NCBI RefSeq assembly: GCF_007748115.1
Contig: NZ_CP036289.1
Span: forward strand, 5,890,001 to 5,954,000
From: Bremerella volcania
Lineage (GTDB): Bacteria; Planctomycetota; Planctomycetia; Pirellulales; Pirellulaceae
Direction: 5' to 3'
DNA length: 64,000 nt
Shown: positions 32,694 through 41,398 of the stretch, in pieces
Layout: each line of letters starts with the position of its first letter
Numbering within the stretch: position 1 is the first letter of the stretch
Position numbers and translations under genes: made by a program
Notes under the pieces: model-generated
Told to the model about the DNA's origin: nothing
The model's input: the letters and a program-made list of their open reading frames with translations, nothing else
The model's database searches: none

Positions 32694-33425
32694 ATGAACA
32701 GACTCATCGCACTTACGGTGCTGCTGGTGCTCGCAATGCTTCCTTGTTCGCAGGCGTTCTCTCAGGATGGCCCAGCACTGCCAGACAAACATACGGTGCG
32801 AGACGTCGAAGGATGGACTGTCCGCGTGGACGACCGACTTCTCGCCGGCAAACACAAGGACCAAGGGGAGCGTGCGCTCAAACTTCTCTCTGCTCGTCTC
32901 GTCGCCATCGACGTCGTGATGCCTCCAGAATCTTTGGAGAAGCTTCGCAAGGTCGTGATTCAACTCGATCTCGACTATGGCGAGCTTACCGCGATGCAGT
33001 ACCACCCCGACAAAGGTTGGCTGAAACGCAACCGCTACGACGAAGAGCTTGCCAAGTGCGTACATATTCCAAGTGTGGACGCTTTTCTTTCTCCATACGA
33101 AAACCACAGAATGCCATGGGTCGTGCTGCATGAACTTGCTCATGCCTATCACGATCAATTTTTAGGCTTTGACAACGCGCGTATCCGAGCCGTATGGGAA
33201 AAGTTCAAAGAGAATCAGAGTTACCAGTCGGTCCTTACGAGCCCAGGTCATCTACGCGAGCACTACGCGTTAACCAACCCGAAGGAGTTCTTCGCCGAGA
33301 TGACCGAATCTTATTTTGGATCGAACGACTTCTATCCATTTGTTACCGGCGAGCTTAAGAAAGATGAGCCGGAGGTGTTTGCCTTGATGCAGGAAATGTG
33401 GGGCAATTTGCCGAGCCGAAAGTAG
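32694..33425 (+). CDS. Secreted zinc metallopeptidase-like protein
   Basis: A 243-residue protein with signal peptide ('MNRLIALTVLLVLAMLPCSQAFS') and zinc motif HELAH (146-150) in 'MPWVVLHELAHAYHDQFLGF'. A third zinc ligand is probably Glu198 or Glu202 in 'NPKEFFAEMTESYFG', the gluzincin pattern seen in anthrax-lethal-factor-like and related secreted peptidases. The N-terminal ~120 residues form an alpha/beta region of unknown type. It starts 24 bp after the sulfatase gene, same strand, so the two are likely co-transcribed. Substrate unknown; it may act on a cell-surface or host-polymer protein. Confidence 0.85.
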   Translation: MNRLIALTVLLVLAMLPCSQAFSQDGPALPDKHTVRDVEGWTVRVDDRLLAGKHKDQGERALKLLSARLVAIDVVMPPESLEKLRKVVIQLDLDYGELTAMQYHPDKGWLKRNRYDEELAKCVHIPSVDAFLSPYENHRMPWVVLHELAHAYHDQFLGFDNARIRAVWEKFKENQSYQSVLTSPGHLREHYALTNPKEFFAEMTESYFGSNDFYPFVTGELKKDEPEVFALMQEMWGNLPSRK

Positions 33426-33621
33426 CAATTCGTGGCATTTTTCGCACAAAACCGGCGATTTCTACGACATCCCGATAGTCGCGGTTACGATCGTCTCACG
33501 TTAAAATAGGGAACGGACCTGCTCTACTACGACTAAAATGAGTATGACTCATCACTGCCTCAGTTTACCTACCCCACATTTCCAAGGCATTCGCTCTTAA
33601 TCACCCCTAGGAAGATCAACC

Positions 33622-34995
33622 ATGTCTCAATTCCCGCAAAGCACACGTCGTCAATTCCTTAAGGGAGTTGCCGCTGCAGGTGCAGCCACCGTCATCATCC
33701 CCTCGGCCAACCGCGCCTTTGGTTTTCAAAACGCCAATGATCGCCCCACATTCGCGACGATCGGTCTGCGCAACCAAGGCTGGGGGATCACTAACAAGAC
33801 GACTCCTTATGCTGACTTCGCCGCATTGGCGGATGTCGATGCCAACGTTCTGGCAGAAAACGTATCGAAGCTCGAAAAGAAGCAAGGCAAAAAACCCGAC
33901 GCCTACACCGATTATCGCAAGGTGCTCGATCGCAAAGACATCGACGCGGTGATGATTGCCACGCCAGATCACTGGCATACCAAAATTGCCGTCGAAGCAA
34001 TGTATGCCGGCAAAGACGTCTACTGCGAAAAGCCCCTCACCCTGACGATCGCCGAAGGCAAGTTGATCGAAAAGGTCGTCAAGGAAACGGGCCGCGTCTT
34101 CCAGGTCGGTACCATGCAGCGAAGTGAATCAGGCCAGCGTTTCCTGCAAGCGGTCGCCATGGTCAACGAAGGCCGCATCGGTAAGGTTCAAAAGGTGACG
34201 TGCGGCATCAATGGAATGACCGGTTCTCCCGAAATTCCCGTGGCGGATATTCCTGGCGGACTCGACTGGGATATGTGGCTTGGCCCAGCCCAGAAGGTCG
34301 ACTATCGAGCCCTGCCGGAAATGCGAACGGGTTACGGCGGTGGCGTTCCCCTTTACAGCAATTGCCATTATTCGTTCCGCAACTGGCATGAGTACTCTGG
34401 CGGCAAGCTGACCGACTGGGGTGCCCATCATGTCGATATCGCTTGCTGGGCATTGGGTGCCACCGACACCGGTCCGAGCAAGGTGAAACCGCTTGAGTAC
34501 GAACTGGCTTGCGAATACCAAGACGGTAACCCGGTCGTTCATGATCGGTACAACGTAGCGACCAAGTTCAAGATTCAGGCCGACATGCCTAACGACGTCG
34601 AAATGATCATCACCAGCGAAGGTGACAACGGGATCCTCTTCGAGGGAACTGATGGCCGTTTCTTCGTCAATCGCGGCAAAATCGTTGGTGCCCCCATCGA
34701 AGCCCTCAAAGAGAATCCGCTGCCGGAAGGTTCGATCGAAAAGGTCTACGGCGGGCCTGTTCCGGCGAACCACAGCGTCAACTTCATCGAGTGTATGGAG
34801 TCACGCAAACAGCCGATCTCAGACGTCTGGTCCCACAATCGCATGCTGGAGATTTGTCACCTCTCGAATATCGCCATGCGATTGGGTCGCGAACTCAATT
34901 GGGATCCAGAAAAGCGAGAGGTCATCGGCGACGACCAGGCCAACACGTTCCTTTCGCGAGAAAACCGCAAAGGTTACGAAATACAGATGGGCTAA
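33622..34995 (+). CDS. TAT-exported Gfo/Idh/MocA family oxidoreductase
   Basis: A 457-residue dehydrogenase family member with a twin-arginine signal, 'STRRQFLKGVAAAGAATVII', then the nucleotide-binding region 'RPTFATIGLRNQGWGIT', where the expected GxGxxG is degenerate, 'KDVYCEKPLTLTIAEGK' with the EKP lysine, and 'GGGVPLYSNCHYSFRNWHEYSGGKLTDWGAHHVDIACWALG'. The last pattern is typical of planctomycete Gfo/Idh/MocA proteins that lie near sulfatases. Exported oxidoreductases of this kind carry their cofactor from the cytoplasm. The following intrinsic terminator (35027-35056) ends the transcript. Role: probably oxidation of a sugar released from a polysaccharide. Confidence 0.92.
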   Translation: MSQFPQSTRRQFLKGVAAAGAATVIIPSANRAFGFQNANDRPTFATIGLRNQGWGITNKTTPYADFAALADVDANVLAENVSKLEKKQGKKPDAYTDYRKVLDRKDIDAVMIATPDHWHTKIAVEAMYAGKDVYCEKPLTLTIAEGKLIEKVVKETGRVFQVGTMQRSESGQRFLQAVAMVNEGRIGKVQKVTCGINGMTGSPEIPVADIPGGLDWDMWLGPAQKVDYRALPEMRTGYGGGVPLYSNCHYSFRNWHEYSGGKLTDWGAHHVDIACWALGATDTGPSKVKPLEYELACEYQDGNPVVHDRYNVATKFKIQADMPNDVEMIITSEGDNGILFEGTDGRFFVNRGKIVGAPIEALKENPLPEGSIEKVYGGPVPANHSVNFIECMESRKQPISDVWSHNRMLEICHLSNIAMRLGRELNWDPEKREVIGDDQANTFLSRENRKGYEIQMG

Positions 34996-35026
34996 TCGCC
35001 CGACTGAGATCAACCAAGAACGAAGA

Positions 35027-35056
35027 AAGCCGCCAGAAGTCACTGGCGGCTTTTTT
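35027..35056 (+). terminator. Intrinsic terminator after the TAT oxidoreductase gene
   Basis: AAGCCGCCAG (35027-35036) pairs with CTGGCGGCTT (35043-35052), six-base loop, followed by TTTT and then GGGG. It lies 32 bp after the stop at 34995. Confidence 0.92.
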
Positions 35057-35168
35057 GGGGAAAGAAGAGGTCCTTTATGAGGAACTGACTGGTTAAATGG
35101 AGTTTCTTGCAGCGGACAGCCACGTGGGAGCGCCAAGTGTTTCATCGCCTTTATCTGCCGAAACCACC

Positions 35169-37067
35169 ATGCATGCCGTAAAATTTTTCATACCATCGCT
35201 GCTACTGATTTGCCTGCCTTCCTTGGCGAGTGCGGAAAATATCTTATTCCCAGACGATTCTGGCGTGATCGACGTTACGAAGGCACCCTACGGCGCAATA
35301 CCCGATGACGGCAAGGACGATTCTCGTGCTATTCAACAAGCGCTTTGTGATCACGTTTCTGGCAATCACATTTTCTACTTCCCCAATGGTGTGTATGACA
35401 TCGGTGACACGCTCTTTCACCTGCCCGAGCAGGATCCCTTAAAGAACAAGCATGCGTGCCTGGAACTACGTGACCGAGCCAAGCGAAATATCCTGATCGG
35501 CCAGTCCGAGCAAGGCACGATCCTTCGCCTGATGGACAACGTGAATGAAGAATTCGCCGACGCAGTCCTCTGGTTCGGTCCGAGTCCGGCCCAAAGATTT
35601 CGCAATGGTCTTCGCCACATGACCGTCTCAGTTGGAAAAGATCACCCCAAAGCGTCAGGCGTTCTGTTCAACGCAAGCAACCAAGGCGGTATACGCCAAG
35701 TCACAATTAAGAGCGAAGACCCGCAACATCGTGGCGCAGTTGGACTCGATATGGGGCATACCGACGAAGTAGGGCCTCTATTGGTACAGCATCTTACCGT
35801 CGACGGTTTCGATCGCGGGATTAAGTGCGCCTATCAAACGGCATCGCAAACATTTGAACACATCAAGCTTCGAAATCAACGAGAGTACGGCTGGACTAAT
35901 GGCTTCTCTCAATCCATTTTCGTGCGAGACCTCGAATTTCAAGGAAGCGTCACCGCGATACACAACGGTCCTACAATGAAGGGAGATCCCGGGCAGAGCC
36001 GTCTCCTTCTGATTGATTCCCAATTAACCTATACGGGTAATGGTTCTCCACCCGTCGCGATTCGCAATCAAAAGGCTGCTTTTCTCAGAAACATTCGGGC
36101 AGATGGCTTTCGTGCAATTGTCTCGAATGAGATTCAACATGGTCGGGGCAACCCTACCGTGGTCGACTCACCCTTGGTTGAATACATTGCCAACGGATCC
36201 GAGGCGAGCCGCAAGGGTAAGCCCTTCACGCTATTTCCTTCGCCCGCCCAGTCCTTGGGGCTTCCTATCGAAGAACCAACGCAAGTCGACTGGGAACAAG
36301 ATCTCAGCCGATGGGCCAGTCCTCATCAATTTCCGATGGGCTATTCTGGAAGACCGGACGACGATATGGACGATACTCCGTCTATTCAAGCAGCGATCGA
36401 CTCTGGGGCTACAACGGTTTATCTACCCCGTGGGCGTTGGCTCATACAGAGTGGTCTCTATTTGCGAAATAATGTCCGGCATTTCGTTGGATGCGAAGCA
36501 ATGCTTAGTCCGGTCAAAGACCAAAGGGCAACGGTTGTCCTCGTAGATGGTACCTCGCCTGCGGTGCTCATCGAAGGCCTCGAAGCGGGCGGAATTACTT
36601 TCACACAGGATACCCACCGAGAACTCCAATTGCGTCATATTTTGGGTGGACAATACCAGCCAGGCCTTTCGCATGCGGGAAAGTTGTTTCTCACGGACGT
36701 CTGCTTGGGACCGCTCAAGATCTCCGACAAACAGAATGTATGGGCAAGACAACTGAACATTGAATCTCAAACCGATCCAGGAGATGCGAAAGTCGTCAAC
36801 AACGGAGGTACCCTTTGGATTCTTGGCATGAAAACGGAGGATGAAGGAACGGTCATTAAAACTCTTGATGGCGGCAGGACCGAATTACTCGGACACAAGC
36901 ACGTCGCTCACAGAGGCCAGGAACCAAGCTTCGTCACCATTCAAGCCGCCTTCTCGGCAGCACTCGCCGCCGGGTCAGCTTTAGAGACACGCGGTAATGA
37001 GACCAAGACAGCTGATAATTTCAATTCTGCCGATCTTTACGTAGCCTACGAAGAGAGCATGAATTAG
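35169..37067 (+). CDS. Secreted pectate-lyase-superfamily beta-helix protein
   Basis: A 632-residue secreted protein from ATG 35169 (the frame opens at 35097; the signal peptide 'MHAVKFFIPSLLLICLPSLA' decides the start). Near residue 40 'YGAIPDDGKDDSRAIQQAL' is the entry of a pectate-lyase-3/GH28-type right-handed beta-helix, with 'IFYFPNGVYDIGDTL' after it. A second copy of the entry occurs near residue 395, 'DDDMDDTPSIQAAIDSGATTVYLPRGRWLI'. So two helix modules in tandem, as in rhamnogalacturonase-B-like and pectate lyase 3 proteins. No clear catalytic Asp trio can be placed by eye. AT-rich relative to flanks. It fits a carbohydrate role with the sulfatase genes. Which glycan is unknown. 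Confidence 0.85.
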   Translation: MHAVKFFIPSLLLICLPSLASAENILFPDDSGVIDVTKAPYGAIPDDGKDDSRAIQQALCDHVSGNHIFYFPNGVYDIGDTLFHLPEQDPLKNKHACLELRDRAKRNILIGQSEQGTILRLMDNVNEEFADAVLWFGPSPAQRFRNGLRHMTVSVGKDHPKASGVLFNASNQGGIRQVTIKSEDPQHRGAVGLDMGHTDEVGPLLVQHLTVDGFDRGIKCAYQTASQTFEHIKLRNQREYGWTNGFSQSIFVRDLEFQGSVTAIHNGPTMKGDPGQSRLLLIDSQLTYTGNGSPPVAIRNQKAAFLRNIRADGFRAIVSNEIQHGRGNPTVVDSPLVEYIANGSEASRKGKPFTLFPSPAQSLGLPIEEPTQVDWEQDLSRWASPHQFPMGYSGRPDDDMDDTPSIQAAIDSGATTVYLPRGRWLIQSGLYLRNNVRHFVGCEAMLSPVKDQRATVVLVDGTSPAVLIEGLEAGGITFTQDTHRELQLRHILGGQYQPGLSHAGKLFLTDVCLGPLKISDKQNVWARQLNIESQTDPGDAKVVNNGGTLWILGMKTEDEGTVIKTLDGGRTELLGHKHVAHRGQEPSFVTIQAAFSAALAAGSALETRGNETKTADNFNSADLYVAYEESMN

Positions 37068-37103
37068 AGGTGGCGTGAAGTTCATGCTCACGCAATGCCG
37101 GGA

Positions 37104-38612
37104 CTACTTCCCTCTGTCCTTCCACCAAGCTTGCCACTTGGCATCAAGCTCCTCAACTTTTTCGGGATGCTCTTTGGCAAGATCGTTGAGTTCGGTGGGA
37201 TCTTGACTCAGATCGTAAAGTTCCCAGTCCCCTTTGCCGAGCTTTACCAGTTTCCAGTCGTGATCACGGATCGCCTGGGCTTTGCCGAACTGCCAGTAGA
37301 TGGGCCAGGCACGTTCGTTTGCCGAACCGCTAAGCGTTTCGACCAGCGAATGCCCTGGTAATTCGTCAGTGATCTTCGCGCCGGCCAGTTCGAGCATCGT
37401 GGGCATGAAGTCGATCAGGTGCCCTGGCTGATCGGTGATCGTGCCGGCTTTGATTTCGTTTGGCCACCAGGCAATCATCGGCGTGCGTGTGCCCCCTTCA
37501 TAATCGGTCGTTTTGTATTTGCGATACGGCGTGTTGGACGCATTCGCCCAGTTGCGTCCCTGGGTTAGATAGCTGGTCACTTCCCATGGCATCGATCCTT
37601 TCACGGTCGATCGATCGGACGACTCGTCACAGGCACCATTGTCTGAAAGGAAGAAGATCACCGTGTTGTCCGCTTTGCCAATCGCTTCCAACTTCTGCAG
37701 AATGCGACCAATGTTGCGGTCCATACGATCGATCATCGCGGCATAGGTCGCCATGCGCAAATCCCACCCGTCGCGTTCCTGCTCGGCAATCTCATCCCAT
37801 GCCGGCAAGACGGGATCACGCGGTGACAAGCGGACGTTTTTAGGCAGCACGCCTAACTTATTTTGTCGAGCGAAACGCTCCTCACGCAGCTTGTCCCACC
37901 CGATCTCACCATACTTTCCACGATACTTGGCGATATCTTCCTCACTCGCATGCAACGGATAATGAGGTGCCGTGTAGGCGACGTAAAGCAGGAACGGCTG
38001 CTCTTCCTCCTTGTACGTTTCCAAATACTCTACGGCATGGTCGGTGAATGCATCGGTGGTGTAGAAATCTTTCGAGTCAGGCGTGAAAGGAAGAAACTCC
38101 TCCGCATCAATTGCCCAGCGGCGAACACGCTTCTTAGCCGGCTCAGGCTCGCCTGGTCGGGCGTGGCCAGGGTTCCAGAAATTGCAGCAACCGTCGGTCA
38201 GGCCATAGTACCGGTCGAAGCCGCGCTGATACGGCGTTTGACCTGCGTGCCACTTACCAACCATCAACGTACGGTAGCCTGCCTCACGCAATCGCTCGCC
38301 GAACGTCGGAGCCTTATACACCACACTTGCTGAAGCCCCTACGTGATGCCACCAACGTCCGGTCAACAGGGACGCTCGTGTGTGCTCGCACTTAGCATTA
38401 TTATAGAAAGTACGAAACCGCATTCCGCCGGTCGCCAGCTTGTCAAGATTCGGGGTGTCGACTTCACCGCCGTAGCAGCCAATGTCCGAAAATCCCATAT
38501 CGTCGCACATGATCAGGACAATATTCGGCCGCTTCGCTTCAGCCGCACACGCATCCGAAAACATGACCAGGCAAAAGCATATGACGATGCTCAGAAAAAG
38601 AGGAAAACGCAT
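37104..38612 (-). CDS. Secreted sulfatase with non-canonical CEHTR motif
   Basis: A 502-residue S1-family sulfatase from ATG 38612 (the frame opens at 38765; signal peptide 'MRFPLFLSIVICFCLVMFSD' decides). Metal site 'NIVLIMCDDMGFSDIGCYGG'; the formylglycine region is 'YNNAKCEHTRASLLTGR' with Cys75 in CEHTR. The third position, normally Pro or Ala, is His. 'LMVGKWHAGQTPYQRGFDRYYGLTDGC', 'AYTAPHYPLHASEED' and 'VIFFLSDNGACDES' match the family. The NN.KC..TRASLLTG context is like other planctomycete sulfatases. Whether the Cys is converted to formylglycine is open. Convergent with the beta-helix gene (36 bp). Confidence 0.95.
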   Translation of the reverse strand: MRFPLFLSIVICFCLVMFSDACAAEAKRPNIVLIMCDDMGFSDIGCYGGEVDTPNLDKLATGGMRFRTFYNNAKCEHTRASLLTGRWWHHVGASASVVYKAPTFGERLREAGYRTLMVGKWHAGQTPYQRGFDRYYGLTDGCCNFWNPGHARPGEPEPAKKRVRRWAIDAEEFLPFTPDSKDFYTTDAFTDHAVEYLETYKEEEQPFLLYVAYTAPHYPLHASEEDIAKYRGKYGEIGWDKLREERFARQNKLGVLPKNVRLSPRDPVLPAWDEIAEQERDGWDLRMATYAAMIDRMDRNIGRILQKLEAIGKADNTVIFFLSDNGACDESSDRSTVKGSMPWEVTSYLTQGRNWANASNTPYRKYKTTDYEGGTRTPMIAWWPNEIKAGTITDQPGHLIDFMPTMLELAGAKITDELPGHSLVETLSGSANERAWPIYWQFGKAQAIRDHDWKLVKLGKGDWELYDLSQDPTELNDLAKEHPEKVEELDAKWQAWWKDRGK

Positions 38613-38661
38613 GGCAGGGCACCTTTTTCCAATGAGATGTGTTTGAGGAAGAGAGAGCAAC

Positions 38662-39228
38662 TCAGGAACGGTTGCGATTTGGCTGGATGACTTCTTTCTC
38701 AAGATAGTCGGCCACGGCGACCACTGCCACCGGAAAGTGATTATCGCAATAGACCTCTTTCTCAACGTGCCCGGTTACCACGGTGATGGCTACCTGCGTT
38801 CCGCCTGTCACATCACCGTGATACTCGTTGGCAAGCGCCATAAATCCCGACTGATTCAGCTTTCCGCAAATCTCTTCCAATTCGGCACGCGACAGTTTGA
38901 ATGTCAACCTCTTTTGTCGTGCTGACTCCGACTCCTGGTCCCAATAGTTGTACTCCCCAGTACCGTCCGCTCTGATTCGCAGAATGTTGAACCCCTCCGT
39001 GCCATCACCAAAGGCGTATTCGATCAGAAATTTAGGACTTGGCTGGACGACAACGTTCCGCGTATCCTCCTTTCCTCGATCGATCACTTTCGCTCGACGC
39101 GACGTTACCGTGCGGTCGCCGATGCTGACCTGATCGTCCCCATCAAACGGCCGGATGAGGCCATAAAGAAACATACCGCCGAGTACTACGATCATAATGA
39201 AGGCGTTTCGCAAAAATCTCTCGTTCAT
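38662..39228 (-). CDS. Hypothetical membrane-anchored protein
   Basis: A 188-residue protein with one N-terminal membrane anchor ('NAFIMIVVLGGMFLYGLI') followed by a soluble, exported domain of beta/alpha composition: 'KFLIEYAFGDGTEGFNILRIRADGTGEYNYWDQES', 'LTFKLSRAELEEICGKLNQSGFMALANEYHG' and 'VAITVVTGHVEKEVYCDNHFPVAVVAVADYLEKEVI'. The DGTG..Y and FMALANEYHG pieces look like a known uncharacterised domain family of planctomycetes (DUF6438-like by memory, not certain). It is upstream of, and co-directional with, the sulfatase gene (49 bp). Function unknown. Confidence 0.75.
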   Translation of the reverse strand: MNERFLRNAFIMIVVLGGMFLYGLIRPFDGDDQVSIGDRTVTSRRAKVIDRGKEDTRNVVVQPSPKFLIEYAFGDGTEGFNILRIRADGTGEYNYWDQESESARQKRLTFKLSRAELEEICGKLNQSGFMALANEYHGDVTGGTQVAITVVTGHVEKEVYCDNHFPVAVVAVADYLEKEVIQPNRNRS

Positions 39229-39344
39229 CGCAGATCTGCCGAAAAGTTGAAACGAGGATAAGATCTTATCATCGCGACAAGATAAGCCATCCCGCGCGTA
39301 GTAGCAACGATTTCGTTTGTATTCTTAGCCGTCTCGGCATCAAC

Positions 39345-39373
39345 AAAAAAAGAGGAGGCCACAAGGACCTCCC
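39345..39373 (-). terminator. Intrinsic terminator after the 39.4 kb hypothetical gene
   Basis: On the minus strand GGAGGTCC pairs with GGCCTCC around a TTGT loop (one bulged T), followed by TCTTTTTTTG. It lies 44 bp after the stop at 39417. Confidence 0.75.
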
Positions 39374-39416
39374 CTCCCGGTTCACCGTCGGGAAATCGTT
39401 GGATCTCCTGCGGTTA

Positions 39417-40241
39417 CTACATATCAAAAATACTCTTGGCTTCGGCCGGGTTGGCTGGGCCTTCTTCTTTTTCTCGACTACGGCTCTTGCGACGAGCTTC
39501 GCGGGGATCTTCCGGGGCAGCGAAGGGCTCCGCGGCCTCCACTTCCACCTCTCCCTTCAAGATGCCAACACCTTGGTTGTAGTAATAAACCGTTCCCTTG
39601 ACCGTGTCGCCAATGCGAATCAATCGTGGGTCTGGAAGCTCGACACTGATCTTGGCATCTTCAGCGACTTCGACCGTGACCTTCGCCTTGCCGGCCGTGA
39701 CACTCCATTTGCCATCACGTGCGACGCCTGACAGGCGACCTACGACGGTGTACTTCGAGACTTCTTCGCCCGAGCTTTCGGTCGTTTCTTCCGAACCGGC
39801 CGACGAGAAATCTGGCAAACCTCCTTGTTCAGTAACGCCCAGTTCCAACTGAGGTGTGGGAGTGAAGACACTTACTTCGCTGACCGCGGATTGACCGACA
39901 CCCTTTTTATCGAGGGTAGCTTCGAAGTGGACGAACATGCCAGGACGAACCCAACCCTTTTCCGCTTCGCCGCGAACAACGATCTCGTCAGGCTTCGAGT
40001 CGACGCGAATCGTCCACTCCTGGTTCCCCTTTTCAGGCTTCAACTTGATTAGCGGCGGCAGGGCCGCGGTGAGCTTGCCAGACAGGCTGGTCCGCTCCTG
40101 TTTTTGGCCAGGGCGTCCGTTGAAATTGGGCATTCCCTGTTGAGGCTGATTGGGGTTTTGAGCGTTGACGGGAAACGAGAGAAGCAATACGGCCAGTGAA
40201 AACAAAATGGCCGCACAAAGATGAGAAATTTGGCGATGCAT
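39417..40241 (-). CDS. Hypothetical secreted protein
   Basis: A 274-residue protein from ATG 40241 (the frame opens at 40358); signal peptide 'MHRQISHLCAAILFSLAVLLLSFPVNA' decides the start. After an Asn/Gln/Pro/Gly-rich linker ('NPNQPQQGMPNFNGRPG') come beta-rich stretches: 'EWTIRVDSKPDEIVVRGEAEKGWVRPGMFVHFEATLDKKG', 'VVGRLSGVARDGKWSVTAGKAKVTVEVAEDAKISVELPDPRLIRIGDTVKG' and a C-terminal charged tail ending 'PAEAKSIFDM'. Two repeated beta domains (each with 'DGKW' or 'NQEWT' at its start) are possible. No known family recognised. It ends in an intrinsic terminator. Confidence 0.8.
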   Translation of the reverse strand: MHRQISHLCAAILFSLAVLLLSFPVNAQNPNQPQQGMPNFNGRPGQKQERTSLSGKLTAALPPLIKLKPEKGNQEWTIRVDSKPDEIVVRGEAEKGWVRPGMFVHFEATLDKKGVGQSAVSEVSVFTPTPQLELGVTEQGGLPDFSSAGSEETTESSGEEVSKYTVVGRLSGVARDGKWSVTAGKAKVTVEVAEDAKISVELPDPRLIRIGDTVKGTVYYYNQGVGILKGEVEVEAAEPFAAPEDPREARRKSRSREKEEGPANPAEAKSIFDM

Positions 40242-40533
40242 GGGAGTCCTGAAATGGTTCCAGAAGGGAAGCGCATGGAAGGCTGCTGTGTCCCTTAGGA
40301 TAACGGTTGGCCGAAAGAATTTCCAATTTTTTCCGCGATACCTGCTCGCAATGGGCAATGGTCCGCTGCCGCAGGGAAGTGAGTGCGTTACCCAACCTGT
40401 CTCCTATACGCGGAAAACTAATTAGCTTGCTAGACGCCCAGCGGTTGCCAGTCACTGGTTGCCGCTTTGGCGGCCAATGGAGAAAATAAGTGCTGACTGG
40501 CTCAACACTTGCAATCAAAAAAGGCTTAGGCCC

Positions 40534-41343
40534 ATGTCCACCCCCCCCCGCGGCAAATCTCGACTGACGGTTCCCCAATTTGTAAGCCGCAAAGCGGAGG
40601 GCAAGAAGCTGACCGTACTAACGGCATACGACTATCCAATGGCAAGCTTGGTCGATCAAGCTGGGATCGACGCCATCTTGGTCGGGGATACCTTATCGAT
40701 GGTGGTCCAAGGACATGACTCAACCATTCCGGTCACGCTGGACGAGATGATTTACCATGCCGAGATGGTTACGCGTGCCGTCTCCAGCGCACTGGTTATC
40801 GTCGATATGCCTTTTCCATCGAACCTTTTGGGCGTCTACGAAGCCATTCGTAACGCGGGTCGCATTCTCAAAGAAACCGGTGCCCAGGCCGTCAAATTGG
40901 AAGGTGGCGCGGATCAGGCCGAGGTAATCTCGGGTTTGGTAAACGCCGGCATCCCGGTTATGGCACATATTGGTCTGCGACCGCAGTTGGTACATCAAAT
41001 GGGAGGCTATCGTGTGCAGCGCGATCGAGAACGGCTGATCTATGATGCCAAGTCGGCGGCCGATGCCGGGGCGTTCAGTATTGTGCTGGAATGCATCCCC
41101 CAAGACGACGCGGCGGAAATCACCAAGATGCTGGACATTCCTACGATCGGCATTGGGGCCGGCAAGTCGTGCGACGGGCAAGTCCTTGTTCTGAATGACA
41201 TGATCGGCTTGACCGAAGGGCACGTACCAAAGTTCGTTAAGCAGTACGCCAATGTCCGCCAGACCGTTTCCGATGCGGTTCGCCAATTCTGTAAAGACGT
41301 CCAGTCCGGTGAATTCCCGGATCAAACACATTCGTTTCGATAA
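40534..41343 (+). CDS. panB: 3-methyl-2-oxobutanoate hydroxymethyltransferase
   Basis: PanB adds a hydroxymethyl group from methylene-tetrahydrofolate to 2-oxoisovalerate, giving ketopantoate for pantothenate and coenzyme A. ATG 40534 gives 269 residues, the usual length; the frame opens at 40459. The TIM-barrel motifs are 'LTVLTAYDYPMASLVDQAGIDAILVGDTLSMVVQGH', 'VDMPFPSNLLG', 'AVKLEGGADQ', 'MAHIGLRPQLVHQMGGYRVQ' and 'LECIPQDDAAEITKMLDIPTIGIGAGKSCDGQVLVLNDMIGL'. All the metal and substrate residues expected in the family are in place. The downstream DUF255 gene follows 55 bp later. Confidence 0.97.
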   Translation: MSTPPRGKSRLTVPQFVSRKAEGKKLTVLTAYDYPMASLVDQAGIDAILVGDTLSMVVQGHDSTIPVTLDEMIYHAEMVTRAVSSALVIVDMPFPSNLLGVYEAIRNAGRILKETGAQAVKLEGGADQAEVISGLVNAGIPVMAHIGLRPQLVHQMGGYRVQRDRERLIYDAKSAADAGAFSIVLECIPQDDAAEITKMLDIPTIGIGAGKSCDGQVLVLNDMIGLTEGHVPKFVKQYANVRQTVSDAVRQFCKDVQSGEFPDQTHSFR

Positions 41344-41398
41344 ACCAATCGCCCACCTTGCTTAGTGCGGCAGTTCGTCGCGCGAAGGAATACGGATC

